Positions 52,617-61,207 of a DNA stretch of 64,000 bases are shown here, piece after piece; within the stretch, counting starts at the first letter, position 1, and every line of letters begins with the position of its first letter. The notes below the pieces were generated by a model that was not told where the DNA came from, ran no database searches, and was given only the letters and a program-made list of their open reading frames with translations. The stretch spans positions 3,658,001-3,722,000 of the forward strand of contig OY762251.1 of the NCBI GenBank assembly GCA_963665395.2, in the 5' to 3' direction. Made by a program: the position numbers and the translations under genes. Origin of the DNA: Bin87 sp963665395 (GTDB taxonomy: Bacteria > Chloroflexota > Dehalococcoidia > Lucifugimonadales > UBA3495).

Positions 52617-52643
52617 GGCGCCCGCCTCCAAGGAACGGGCGCC
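52617..52643 (+). terminator. Hairpin after the PQQ-propeller gene
   Basis: GGCGCCCG pairs with CGGGCGCC around an 11-nt loop. The tail GTTCGCGTTTCTGG is only moderately T-rich, so a terminator role is likely but not firm. The rest of the gap (52644-52780) shows no gene that I can see. Confidence 0.45.
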
Positions 52644-52780
52644 GTTCGCGTTTCTGGGCGATGAACAGCCGTGCCCTTGCCCAACGACGCTCGTCGGAAT
52701 TCTCTGAGCGAGAGGGTCAGCCCCGGACTTATAGGCAAATTCATTGATACAGATTGACGGCTTTCTTCAAAAAATGCGAA

Positions 52781-52809
52781 TTGACAGACGTTTATCGCTA
52801 TTATATGGT
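52781..52809 (+). promoter_or_regulatory. Promoter of binding-protein gene 1
   Basis: TTGACA, 17 nt, then TATGGT. The -10 box begins 100 nt before the GTG start. Confidence 0.65.
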
Positions 52810-52903
52810 TATAGTACGGTGGGAAACGTACCCAACCGACGGTATTGTTGCCGTTAACAGTCGCATTGTAGCATCCGAGATCCGGTTTGCGGAGGTGAAC
52901 GCA

Positions 52904-54823
52904 GTGAATTGGCGACGATTGGCTCATCCAGGCATTTTGATCGTGACGTTTGCATTGGCATTATGGCTGGTGGCGGCGGCGTGTGGAGGGGCGACTACCC
53001 CCGAAGACGCGGGCGGGACTGGCGGGACGGGAGAAACCACTGCGCCAGCGGCCGCCGCGCCCACTCCCACCATCGACCGCATGGCGGCGGCGGACGAACC
53101 CACTCCTACGGCGCCGCTGGACGCCACTCCCACGCCGGTTCCGGTCCCCACCGCGATGCCGGTGGACCAGAGGCCCGATTGGTGGATAGAGGGCGCCGGC
53201 AAACACTACCGCGGCGACTTTCCACTGGTTGCCCAATACAACCCCGGTTTCTGGGATGTGCATTACGGCGGGTCAATGAATACCGTCCTCATTCCGTCGG
53301 GACCCAGGTTCAATCAAATTCTGGAGTACAACCCGGTCAATCCCAGCGAAATCATCGGGGACTTGGCCGTAAGCTGGGAATCTTATGAAGAAGCCGGCAA
53401 ATTCGGGTACATTTTTCAGCTGAACCCGGATGCGACATTCACCGACGGACATCCGGTAACGGCGGAAGACGTGGTGTTTTCGCTGAATCGCATCACGCTG
53501 GGACAAGTGGAGGAAGGAGTGCTGCGCGCCCGGACCGGCCTGTTGAACAACTTTGTGGAGCATGGCGCTTTCGAGGCGATTGACGACCATACGGTGAAAG
53601 TCCCCCTGCGCTACCCCGCGTCGGCATTCTTGCCCAACCTGGCGTCGGACTACATGAAGGTCTATCCCAAGCATGTGACCGAGAGCCTGTCCCAAGAACA
53701 GGCGAACCATGGCATCGCCCATGATGAAGCCTTGAAGGCGATCAACGCCGGGAACCCCACCGGGTTGATCGGGTCCGGCCCGTGGATGCTCCGCGAGTGG
53801 GAGAAGGACGTCGGTTACTCCTTTGACCGAAACCCCAATTATTTCAAGACCGGTCGCCCGTTCTTCGACGGATTGCGGATTTTCCTGATACTCGACGTGG
53901 CCCGGCGCATCTCCGCGCTGCAAACCGGGCAGGTGTACGGCACATACCAGTCCGTCACCAGCCATACTCCTGAAGACGTGGCGCGCCTGGAACAGGATAC
54001 GGACGGTCGCGTGCGGGCGCTGGTTCTGGAGGGCGCCGCGGTTCAGGCTTACTTTCTGAACATTGACCGGCCGCCTTTCGGCGACCCCCGGGTGCGTCGG
54101 GCATTTTACCTGGCGCTCGACCGGGACCTGGGCATCAGCCAGGCCGTGCTGGGATTCGGCCTGCCGGGGACCTTCTTCGCGCCCGGTGTGGTGGAGAATT
54201 TGGAGGAGACCCGGGCCACCGACCCCGCTTTCATGAAGGACCGGGGCCCGGCGCTGGAAGAAGCGCGTCAGTTGCTCGCGGCCGCCGGCTATCCGGATGG
54301 CTTCGACATCAAGCTCAATGTTGTCAACACGACGCCCTCGCTACCCAGCGCTGAAGTGACGGCTCCGCAGATGAGGCAGGACCTGAACATCAACATCGAA
54401 ATCGAACCCACCGATCTGGCGACCATGTACGTGGGATTGCGGGACGGCGTGGCCGAAATGAGCGCAGTGGGCACCGGAATTATCCTGCGTGACCCGGGCG
54501 ACATCATCAACCAGTTTTACCTGCAAGACGTCCTTCGCAATCCCCACAACTGGCAGAATGACCGAGTGGACGAGCTAATTGCCCTGCAAAACGAAGCCAT
54601 TGACCCCGCCGAACGCCAGGAGTATCTCCAGGAGATTGCGGAAATCCTGCACCGGGGTGAAAGCCATTGGCTCCCGTACTTCTGGTATTCAACTGCTGGA
54701 GCCTTCGACTACCGGATCCGCAATTACTACTACCCGCCGACCGTCCAACTGATAAAAAAGTGGGACCATGTCTGGTGGGATCCCGACCGGGAAATGCCTT
54801 CGGAAGTGGGTTACGTTCCCTGA
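52904..54823 (+). CDS. ABC peptide/solute-binding lipoprotein (SBP family 5), copy 1
   Basis: 639 residues from a GTG with GGAGGT seven nt upstream. A lipobox (WLVAAACGG) and a Thr/Pro/Ala-rich linker ending TPTPVPVPTAMPVDQRPDWW precede a family-5 binding domain (DppA/OppA type): PRFNQILEYNPVNPSEIIGD, the typical DGHPVTAEDVVFSLNRITLG, GSGPWMLREWEKDVGYSFDR, DPRVRRAFYLALDRDLGIS and GYPDGFDIKLNV. It captures a solute outside the cell for an ABC importer. The paralogues at 55062 and 57228 follow. The permease pair is at 59285-61202. Confidence 0.93.
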   Translation: MNWRRLAHPGILIVTFALALWLVAAACGGATTPEDAGGTGGTGETTAPAAAAPTPTIDRMAAADEPTPTAPLDATPTPVPVPTAMPVDQRPDWWIEGAGKHYRGDFPLVAQYNPGFWDVHYGGSMNTVLIPSGPRFNQILEYNPVNPSEIIGDLAVSWESYEEAGKFGYIFQLNPDATFTDGHPVTAEDVVFSLNRITLGQVEEGVLRARTGLLNNFVEHGAFEAIDDHTVKVPLRYPASAFLPNLASDYMKVYPKHVTESLSQEQANHGIAHDEALKAINAGNPTGLIGSGPWMLREWEKDVGYSFDRNPNYFKTGRPFFDGLRIFLILDVARRISALQTGQVYGTYQSVTSHTPEDVARLEQDTDGRVRALVLEGAAVQAYFLNIDRPPFGDPRVRRAFYLALDRDLGISQAVLGFGLPGTFFAPGVVENLEETRATDPAFMKDRGPALEEARQLLAAAGYPDGFDIKLNVVNTTPSLPSAEVTAPQMRQDLNINIEIEPTDLATMYVGLRDGVAEMSAVGTGIILRDPGDIINQFYLQDVLRNPHNWQNDRVDELIALQNEAIDPAERQEYLQEIAEILHRGESHWLPYFWYSTAGAFDYRIRNYYYPPTVQLIKKWDHVWWDPDREMPSEVGYVP

Positions 54824-54851
54824 GCAACTCCACCAAAATAGACGACTCCAC

Positions 54852-54876
54852 GAGGGCAGGTTTGAAACCTGCCCTC
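54852..54876 (+). terminator. Terminator of binding-protein gene 1
   Basis: GAGGGCAGGTTT and AAACCTGCCCTC form a near-perfect inverted repeat with a minimal loop, followed by AATTTTC. It separates copy 1 from the promoter of copy 2. Confidence 0.75.
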
Positions 54877-54937
54877 AATTTTCGTCGCGAAAACGATCAA
54901 CGTTACGGAAACCGTTTCAGACGGGTTTGCCGTCATC

Positions 54938-54966
54938 TTGACAATACAAATTAGCGTTAGTAGCAT
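54938..54966 (+). promoter_or_regulatory. Promoter of binding-protein gene 2
   Basis: TTGACA, 17 nt, then TAGCAT. The -10 box begins 101 nt before the ATG, the same spacing as in copies 1 and 3. Confidence 0.65.
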
Positions 54967-55061
54967 CCTGTGGCGCCGGGCAACGATTACCGGCGCTGAT
55001 ATTCACGGCGACGCATCATCGCGTGCGTCGCTGTTGCATTACGAATCAGGAGGCTGGCTCG

Positions 55062-56978
55062 ATGAGTTTTCGACGATTATGGCATCCGAAGTTCCTGTTG
55101 ATGGCTGGAATGCTTGCGCTGATGCCCGCTTTGGTTGCTTGTGGCGAAAGCGCCCCCACGCCGGCGCAGCAAACCACCGACAGCGGCAGCGCCGCCGCCC
55201 CCGCGGCTGGCCCGACGCCCACGCTGGACGTGATGGCCGCTGCCGATGAGCCAACCCCCACCGCTCCGTTGGATGCCACGCCAACGCCGGTTCCCGTTCC
55301 CACCGCCATCGCCATCGACCAGCGCCCAGACTGGTGGCAGGAAGGCGAGAGCAAGCACTACCGGGGCGATTTCCCGTTGGTGGCTACCAGCAACCCCGGT
55401 TTCTGGGACGTCCACTACGGCGGTTCCATGAACACCGTATTGATCCCGTCCGGGCCGCGCTTCAACCAGATCCTGGAATACAACCCGGTCAACCCCAACG
55501 AAATCATTGGCGACCTGGCGGTGAGTTGGGAGTCCTACGAGGACGGGGGCGAGTTCGGCTACGTCTTCCACCTCAACCCGGATGCCACGTTCTCGGATGG
55601 GCACCCGGTCACCGCGGAAGACATTGTGTTCTCCATTGACCGCATCACCCTGGGCCAGGTGGAGGAAGGCGTCTTGCGCGCCCGCACCGGATTCCTGAAC
55701 AACTTCGTCGTTCATGGCTCGGCCGAGGTAATCGACGACCAAACCGCGAAAGTGCCGCTCCGGTTCCCCGCCTCCGGGTTCATACCCAACCTGGCGTCAG
55801 ACTACATGAAGGTGTACCCCAAGCACGTGGCCGAAAACCTCAGCCAGGAGCAGGCCAACACCGGACTTACCCAGCAGGAAGCCGTGGAGGCCGCCAACGC
55901 CGGGCAGCCGGCCGCCCTCATCGGCTCCGGCCCCTGGATGCTCCGCGATTGGGAAAAGGACGTTGGCTACACCTTTGACCGCAACCCCAACTACTTCAAG
56001 ACGGGACGCCCGTTCTTCGACGGCCTGAAAATATTCCTCATCCGCGATACCGCCCGCCGCATTTCGGCCCTACAGGCCGGTCAGGTGTACGGCACTTACC
56101 AGCCGGTTACCGGCTCCAACCGCCCTGAAGACATGGCGCGACTGGAAGATGACACCGACGGTCGGGTGCGCGCCGTCATCCTGGAAGACTCCGGCGTGGA
56201 GGCCTGGTTCCTGAACCACGACAAGCCGCCCTTCGACGACGCCAGGGTGCGCCGGGCCATGTACCTGGGAGTCAACCGGGACAACGCCGTGGAAAAGTCG
56301 CTCCTGGGCTTTGGCACGCCGGGCACGTTCTTCGCCCCCGGCGTGGTGGAAGACATGTCAGCGCTGCGGAGCGAAAACCCGGCGTTCGCCATGGACCGCG
56401 CCGCCGCTTTGGCAGAAGCGCGGCAGTTGCTGACCGAAGCCGGTTATCCCGATGGATTCGAGGTCACGCTTAACGTGGTGAACGGCAACCCGGCCCTGTC
56501 GATGGCCGAGGTGCTGTCGGCGCAGTTGCGCGAGGACCTGGGTATCGAAATCGTGCTGCAACCCACCGACCTGGCGACGATGTACGTCGGGATGCGCGAT
56601 GGGGTCGCCAACATTGACGGCGTGGGCACCGGAATCATCCTCCGCGACGCCGGCGACATCATCAACCAGTTCTACCTACAGGACGTGCTGCGCAATCCGC
56701 ACAACTGGCAGAACGACCGGGTTGACGAACTGATTAACCTGCAAAACCGGGCCGTTGACCCAGCGGAACGCCAGGGCTACCTGGAGGAATTGGCGGGGAT
56801 TCTCCACCAGGGCGAGAGCCACTGGCTGCCGGTGATGTGGGGTTCCAACGGCGGCGCGTTCGACTATCGCATCCGCAACTACTACTACCCGCCGACGGTG
56901 CAGCTCATCAAGAAGTGGGATCACGTCTGGTTCGACCCCGACCGGGAAATGCCGTCCGAGGTCGGCTACGTGCCGTAG
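55062..56978 (+). CDS. ABC peptide/solute-binding lipoprotein (SBP family 5), copy 2
   Basis: 638 residues with the same domain layout as copy 1: lipobox MLALMPALVAC, a Pro/Thr/Ala linker with the block AADEPTPTAPLDATPTPVP, and the binding domain. Most of the sequence is alike (for example YRGDFPLVATSNPGFWDVHY, GDLAVSWESYEDGGEFGYVF, YFKTGRPFFDGLKIFLIRDT). Differences cluster in the region 380-460 (TGSNRPEDMARLEDDTDGRV, VEAWFLNHDKPPFDD), which may change ligand choice. It has its own promoter and terminator. Confidence 0.93.
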   Translation: MSFRRLWHPKFLLMAGMLALMPALVACGESAPTPAQQTTDSGSAAAPAAGPTPTLDVMAAADEPTPTAPLDATPTPVPVPTAIAIDQRPDWWQEGESKHYRGDFPLVATSNPGFWDVHYGGSMNTVLIPSGPRFNQILEYNPVNPNEIIGDLAVSWESYEDGGEFGYVFHLNPDATFSDGHPVTAEDIVFSIDRITLGQVEEGVLRARTGFLNNFVVHGSAEVIDDQTAKVPLRFPASGFIPNLASDYMKVYPKHVAENLSQEQANTGLTQQEAVEAANAGQPAALIGSGPWMLRDWEKDVGYTFDRNPNYFKTGRPFFDGLKIFLIRDTARRISALQAGQVYGTYQPVTGSNRPEDMARLEDDTDGRVRAVILEDSGVEAWFLNHDKPPFDDARVRRAMYLGVNRDNAVEKSLLGFGTPGTFFAPGVVEDMSALRSENPAFAMDRAAALAEARQLLTEAGYPDGFEVTLNVVNGNPALSMAEVLSAQLREDLGIEIVLQPTDLATMYVGMRDGVANIDGVGTGIILRDAGDIINQFYLQDVLRNPHNWQNDRVDELINLQNRAVDPAERQGYLEELAGILHQGESHWLPVMWGSNGGAFDYRIRNYYYPPTVQLIKKWDHVWFDPDREMPSEVGYVP

Positions 56979-57004
56979 TCCGCAAACGCTACCTCAATGC
57001 CTCG

Positions 57005-57035
57005 ATGGGGGGCGGGTGTCAGACCCGCCCCCCAT
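57005..57035 (+). terminator. Terminator of binding-protein gene 2
   Basis: ATGGGGGGCGGGT and ACCCGCCCCCCAT form a perfect 13-bp stem around the loop GTCAG, followed by TTGCCTTTTC. Confidence 0.75.
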
Positions 57036-57103
57036 TTGCCTTTTCACGTTCACGTCGCAGATATTACGAATAATAGAACAATACGAGTATCTATAAACGA
57101 TAT

Positions 57104-57132
57104 TTGACAAGTACACCGCCCACGCATAGGAT
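57104..57132 (+). promoter_or_regulatory. Promoter of binding-protein gene 3
   Basis: TTGACA, 17 nt, then TAGGAT. The -10 box begins 101 nt before the ATG. Confidence 0.65.
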
Positions 57133-57227
57133 TTCGCAACGCAAACAATTGGATTTTTGGCGTGTATCGTAGCTTACGGCCCACCGCCAGTTGCGGTACG
57201 AATTCAACGACAGGGAGGACAAACCTG

Positions 57228-59147
57228 ATGGAATTCCGACGCTGGTTGCATCCGCGAAACCTCACCGCGCTGGCGGCGCTGGTTCTATCCGCCGCTATCG
57301 TCGCGTGCGGCGGCACAGCAGCTCCCGCTCCGACTACCGGAGGGGCATCCGGGGCGGCCCCCGCCGCGCCCGCCGCCGCTACCCCCACCTTGGACCCCTT
57401 CGCCGGCGTCCAGGAACCCACCCCCACCCCGCCGCTGGACGCTACCGCCACTCCGGTTCCGGTGCCCACGGCGGTGGCAATTGACCAGCGGCCCGACTGG
57501 TGGCAGGAAGGGGAAAGCAAACACTACCGGGGAGACTTTCCGCTGGTTGCCACCCATAACCCCGGTTTCTGGGACGTGCATTACGGCGGTTCGCTGAACA
57601 GCGTGCTGATCCCATCCGGTCCACGATTCAACCAGATCCTGGAGTACAACCCGGTGAACCCCAGCGAGATCATCGGCGACCTGGCCGTCAGTTGGGAGTC
57701 CTATGAAGAAGGCGACGAATTCGGCTACATCTTCCACCTGCACCCGGACGCCACCTTTAGCGACGGCCACCCGGTCACCGCCGAGGACATCGTTTTCTCC
57801 CTGGACCGTATCACCCTGGGCCAGGTGGAAGACGGCGTGCTGCGGGCGCGCACCGGCTTCCTCAACAACTTCATTAAGCACGGCACGGCATCGGTTATCG
57901 ACGACCGGACGGCCAAAGTGCCGCTGCGTTTCCCCGCCGCCGGCTTCATCCCTAACCTGGCGTCCGACTACATGAAGGTCTATCCCAAGCACGTCGCTGA
58001 GAACCTGACGCAAGAGCAGGCCAACACCGGCTTGACCCAGGAAGAAGCCATAACGGCCATCAACGCCGGGAATCCGGCAAGCCTCATCGGCTCCGGCCCC
58101 TGGATGCTCCGGGATTGGGAAAAAGACGTTGGGTACGCTTTCGAGAAAAACCCCACCTACTTCAAAACGGGGCGGCCCTTCTTCGACGCTATGCAGATTT
58201 TCCTGATCCGGGACACCGCCCGCCGCATATCGGCGTTGCAGGCCGGGCAGGTGTACGGCTCTTACCAGCCCGTTACCGGAGGCAATCGCCCCGAAGATAT
58301 GGCCCGCCTGGAAGAGGACACCGACGGACGGGTGCGCGCCGTCATCCTGGAAGCCACCGGCATCCAGGCATTCTTCCTGAACCACGACAAGCCGCCCTTT
58401 GACGACCCACGGGTGCGCCGAGCGTTCTATCTGGGCATGGATCGGGATTTGGGCGTGGAGAAGGCCATTCTCGGCTTTGGCGCGCCGGGCACGTTCTTCG
58501 CGCCGGGCGTCGTTGAGGACATGGAAGATTTGAAAGCCAACCACCCGACTTACGGCGACCGGGAAACGGCCCTCGCCGAAGCCCGCGCCCTGCTGGCCGA
58601 AGCCGGCTACCCGGACGGGTTCGAGATTACCCTCAATACGGTTGGCACCAATCCGTCGCTGGCCGCCGCCGAAGTCATCGCTCCGCAGCTGCGTGAAGAC
58701 CTGAACATCGACATCGTCATCCAGCCCACCGACCTGGCTACCATGTACGTGGGAATGCGCGACGGCGTAGCCAACATGGATGGCGTGGGCACCGGCATCA
58801 TCCTGCGCGACCCCGGCGACATCATCAACCAGTTCTACCTCCAGGACGTGCTGCGCAACCCCCACAACTGGCAGAACGACCGGGTGGATGAGCTGATCGT
58901 CCTCCAGAACCAGGCCGTTGACCCCGCCGTGCGGCAGGGCCACCTTGAGGAGCTGGCCGACATCCTGCACCGGGGCGAAAGCCACTGGCAGCCCTACTTC
59001 TGGTACTCCAGCGGCGGCGCCTTCGACTACCGGGTGCGCAACTTCTACTACCCGGCCACGGTGCAGTTGATCCACAAGTGGGACCACGTCTGGTTCGACC
59101 CGGACCGGGAACCCATCCCCGCTGACGTGAAAGGCTACGTGCCCTAA
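57228..59147 (+). CDS. ABC peptide/solute-binding lipoprotein (SBP family 5), copy 3
   Basis: 639 residues, closest in layout to copy 2: lipobox AAIVACGG, linker TPTPPLDATATPVPVPTAVA, and domain blocks DGHPVTAEDIVFSLDRITLG, YFKTGRPFFDAMQIFLIRDT and FFLNHDKPPFDDPRVRRAFY. It is followed 137 nt later by the permease gene dppB. All three copies end in a variant of REMPSEVGYVP; this copy has REPIPADVKGYVP. Which copy feeds the permease pair cannot be told from sequence. Confidence 0.93.
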   Translation: MEFRRWLHPRNLTALAALVLSAAIVACGGTAAPAPTTGGASGAAPAAPAAATPTLDPFAGVQEPTPTPPLDATATPVPVPTAVAIDQRPDWWQEGESKHYRGDFPLVATHNPGFWDVHYGGSLNSVLIPSGPRFNQILEYNPVNPSEIIGDLAVSWESYEEGDEFGYIFHLHPDATFSDGHPVTAEDIVFSLDRITLGQVEDGVLRARTGFLNNFIKHGTASVIDDRTAKVPLRFPAAGFIPNLASDYMKVYPKHVAENLTQEQANTGLTQEEAITAINAGNPASLIGSGPWMLRDWEKDVGYAFEKNPTYFKTGRPFFDAMQIFLIRDTARRISALQAGQVYGSYQPVTGGNRPEDMARLEEDTDGRVRAVILEATGIQAFFLNHDKPPFDDPRVRRAFYLGMDRDLGVEKAILGFGAPGTFFAPGVVEDMEDLKANHPTYGDRETALAEARALLAEAGYPDGFEITLNTVGTNPSLAAAEVIAPQLREDLNIDIVIQPTDLATMYVGMRDGVANMDGVGTGIILRDPGDIINQFYLQDVLRNPHNWQNDRVDELIVLQNQAVDPAVRQGHLEELADILHRGESHWQPYFWYSSGGAFDYRVRNFYYPATVQLIHKWDHVWFDPDREPIPADVKGYVP

Positions 59148-59284
59148 ACGCTGAAGCCCCACGCCAAACATCCGAATTCATACTCCTCAATGGCCGGCGC
59201 CAGGGTTTCACCCAGGCCGGCCATTGTGTACAATACGCGCCTACCAATTCGCTGCCCCTTGCCGTACCCGGCAGGAGTTGAGGA

Positions 59285-60244
59285 ATGTACCAGTACCTGC
59301 TTAGAAGGCTGCTCCTCTTCATCCCCACGATGTTGCTGGCCACCATCCTGGTGTTCGCCCTGTTCTCAATAGTGCCGGGCGACGCCGCGGTTTTCCTCCT
59401 CACTGGGGAGGACGCCGGCGGGCGCGTAACCAACGATGACTTCGAGCGGCTGCGTGAAGACCTGGGGTTGAACCGTCCGATTTACGTCCAATACGGCGAT
59501 TGGCTCTGGGGTGTCGTGCGTGGCGACCTGGGCGAATCCCTGTACTATGGCACCCCCTTCGGAATGGAGCTCATCGAGCGCTTTGCCAGAACCTTCGAGT
59601 TGGCCGTCCTCGCCATCGCCATGGCTTTCATCGCCGCCGTGCCGTTGGGCATTCTGTCGGCGATGAAACAGGATACCGGCATCGACTACGTCAGCAGGAT
59701 AATCGCGCTGCTGGGCATCGCCATGCCGACCTTCTGGATCGGGGTGCTGGTGATATACGGCTTGGCCTACGGCTTCGGCTGGCTGCCGCCATTAGAGTAC
59801 GCCCATTTATGGGAAGACCCGTGGCAGAACTTGCAGTTAATGCTCCTTCCGGCTGCCGTCGTGGGGTTCCACGACATGGCGTTCACCGCGCGGGTCACCC
59901 GCTCTGCCATGCTGGAGGTGATGCGTGAAGATTATATGCGCACCGCTCGTTCCAAGGGGTTGCGCGAATGGGTCGTCGTCGGTCGCCACGCTCTGAAGAA
60001 CGCCATGCTGCCCGTGATCACCGTGTCCGGCTACCAATTTGGCCGTCTGTTGGGTGGCGTCATCATCGTTGAGCAGATCTTTGTCGTTCCCGGCGTCGGC
60101 AAGTTCCTCATCGACGCCATCATCCACCGGGACTTTCCGGTCATCCAGGGCGTTATCCTGATGACTGCCGCCGTGGTGCTGCTGCTCAACCTGATAATCG
60201 ATATGCTGTACGGCATCCTCGACCCGCGGATCCGCTACGCGTAA
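59285..60244 (+). CDS. ABC transporter permease, DppB type
   Basis: 319 residues, BPD inner-membrane component. MYQYLLRRLLLFIPTMLLAT is the first helix of DppB-type permeases, followed by ERLREDLGLNRPIYVQYGDW and the EAA-like loop (DYMRTARSKGLREWVVVGRH, ALKNAMLPVITV) where the ATPase docks, and IVEQIFVVPGVGKFLIDAI. It forms a heterodimer with the downstream permease. Confidence 0.95.
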   Translation: MYQYLLRRLLLFIPTMLLATILVFALFSIVPGDAAVFLLTGEDAGGRVTNDDFERLREDLGLNRPIYVQYGDWLWGVVRGDLGESLYYGTPFGMELIERFARTFELAVLAIAMAFIAAVPLGILSAMKQDTGIDYVSRIIALLGIAMPTFWIGVLVIYGLAYGFGWLPPLEYAHLWEDPWQNLQLMLLPAAVVGFHDMAFTARVTRSAMLEVMREDYMRTARSKGLREWVVVGRHALKNAMLPVITVSGYQFGRLLGGVIIVEQIFVVPGVGKFLIDAIIHRDFPVIQGVILMTAAVVLLLNLIIDMLYGILDPRIRYA

Positions 60245-60293
60245 ACGCGGCCTCGATCCTTTCCAAAAGGCGCGTAGGCAGGCAGGTGTTGCC

Positions 60294-61202
60294 ATGATTG
60301 ATCAAACGTCGGAACCGGCCGTCATAGCGCGTGAACAAATCGCCGCGCCCAGTTTAGCGGGACGCAGTTGGACTCAACTCACCCGTTTCATCCGGACCAA
60401 ACCGTTGGGGGCGATTGGCGGACTGATCGTCCTGGTGCTCGTTGTGGTTGCAGTCCTGGCTCCGGTCCTCTCTCCCTACGATCCTAGGTCCACTCCCGCA
60501 GCGCCGTGGCAACCGCCCAATGCCGATTTCATCCTTGGCGCGGACTATGTGGGCCGGGACGTGCTTAGTCGGCTCATTTACGGCGCTCGCATTTCCTTGT
60601 ACGTGGGCATGGGAAGCGTTTTGGTGGGTATCACGGCCAGCTTCGTCATCGGCGTCTCTCTGACCTACATGGGCGGCGTGGTCGATATGGTTTCGCAGCG
60701 GATAGTGGACGCCCTGATGTCTCTGCCCGGCCTCCTGATCGCGCTGGCGATTATGGCCGTGGTCACACCGTCGCTGAATACCGTCATCCTGGCAATCGTG
60801 ATTGGCATGATCGCTCCTGTGATCAGAACCGTGCGTTCGCAGGTGCTATCCCTGAAGGAACTGGACTACGTGACGGCGGCCCTCGCCGTCGGCGCCAGCC
60901 CCCGCCGCATTATCTTCCGGCACATCGTCCCTAACTGCTTCGCCACCTACCTGGTCCTGGCCACCTACTACCTGGGCTTTGCCATCATCATCGAAGCATC
61001 GTTGTCGTTCCTGGGCGTGGGAGCCCCTCCCGACCAGCCGAGTTGGGGTGGGATGTTGGTGCGGGCGGCTTCCGCCCATGTCAAGGCTGGCCCGTGGCTC
61101 GCCATTTTCCCTGGCCTGGCCCTCTTCCTGGTGGTGATGGGGTTCAACCTGCTGGGCGACGCCCTGCGCGACGTGTTCGACCCCCGCCTGCGCGGCCGTT
61201 AG
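60294..61202 (+). CDS. ABC transporter permease, DppC type
   Basis: 302 residues. The N-terminus carries a long cytoplasmic segment and TKPLGAIGGLIVLVLVVVA; then the DppC signature FILGADYVGRDVLSRLIYGA, the EAA loop DYVTAALAVGASPRRIIFRH (then IVPN) and EASLSFLGVGAPPDQPSWGG. It partners DppB. No ATP-binding subunit gene (DppD/DppF) is in the window, so it must be supplied from elsewhere. Confidence 0.95.
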   Translation: MIDQTSEPAVIAREQIAAPSLAGRSWTQLTRFIRTKPLGAIGGLIVLVLVVVAVLAPVLSPYDPRSTPAAPWQPPNADFILGADYVGRDVLSRLIYGARISLYVGMGSVLVGITASFVIGVSLTYMGGVVDMVSQRIVDALMSLPGLLIALAIMAVVTPSLNTVILAIVIGMIAPVIRTVRSQVLSLKELDYVTAALAVGASPRRIIFRHIVPNCFATYLVLATYYLGFAIIIEASLSFLGVGAPPDQPSWGGMLVRAASAHVKAGPWLAIFPGLALFLVVMGFNLLGDALRDVFDPRLRGR

Positions 61203-61207
61203 GCGCG

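Noticed and set aside
57285..59171. A 628-residue minus-strand frame opposite binding protein 3.
   Set aside because: It is the antisense shadow of a strongly conserved SBP gene and has no start signal.
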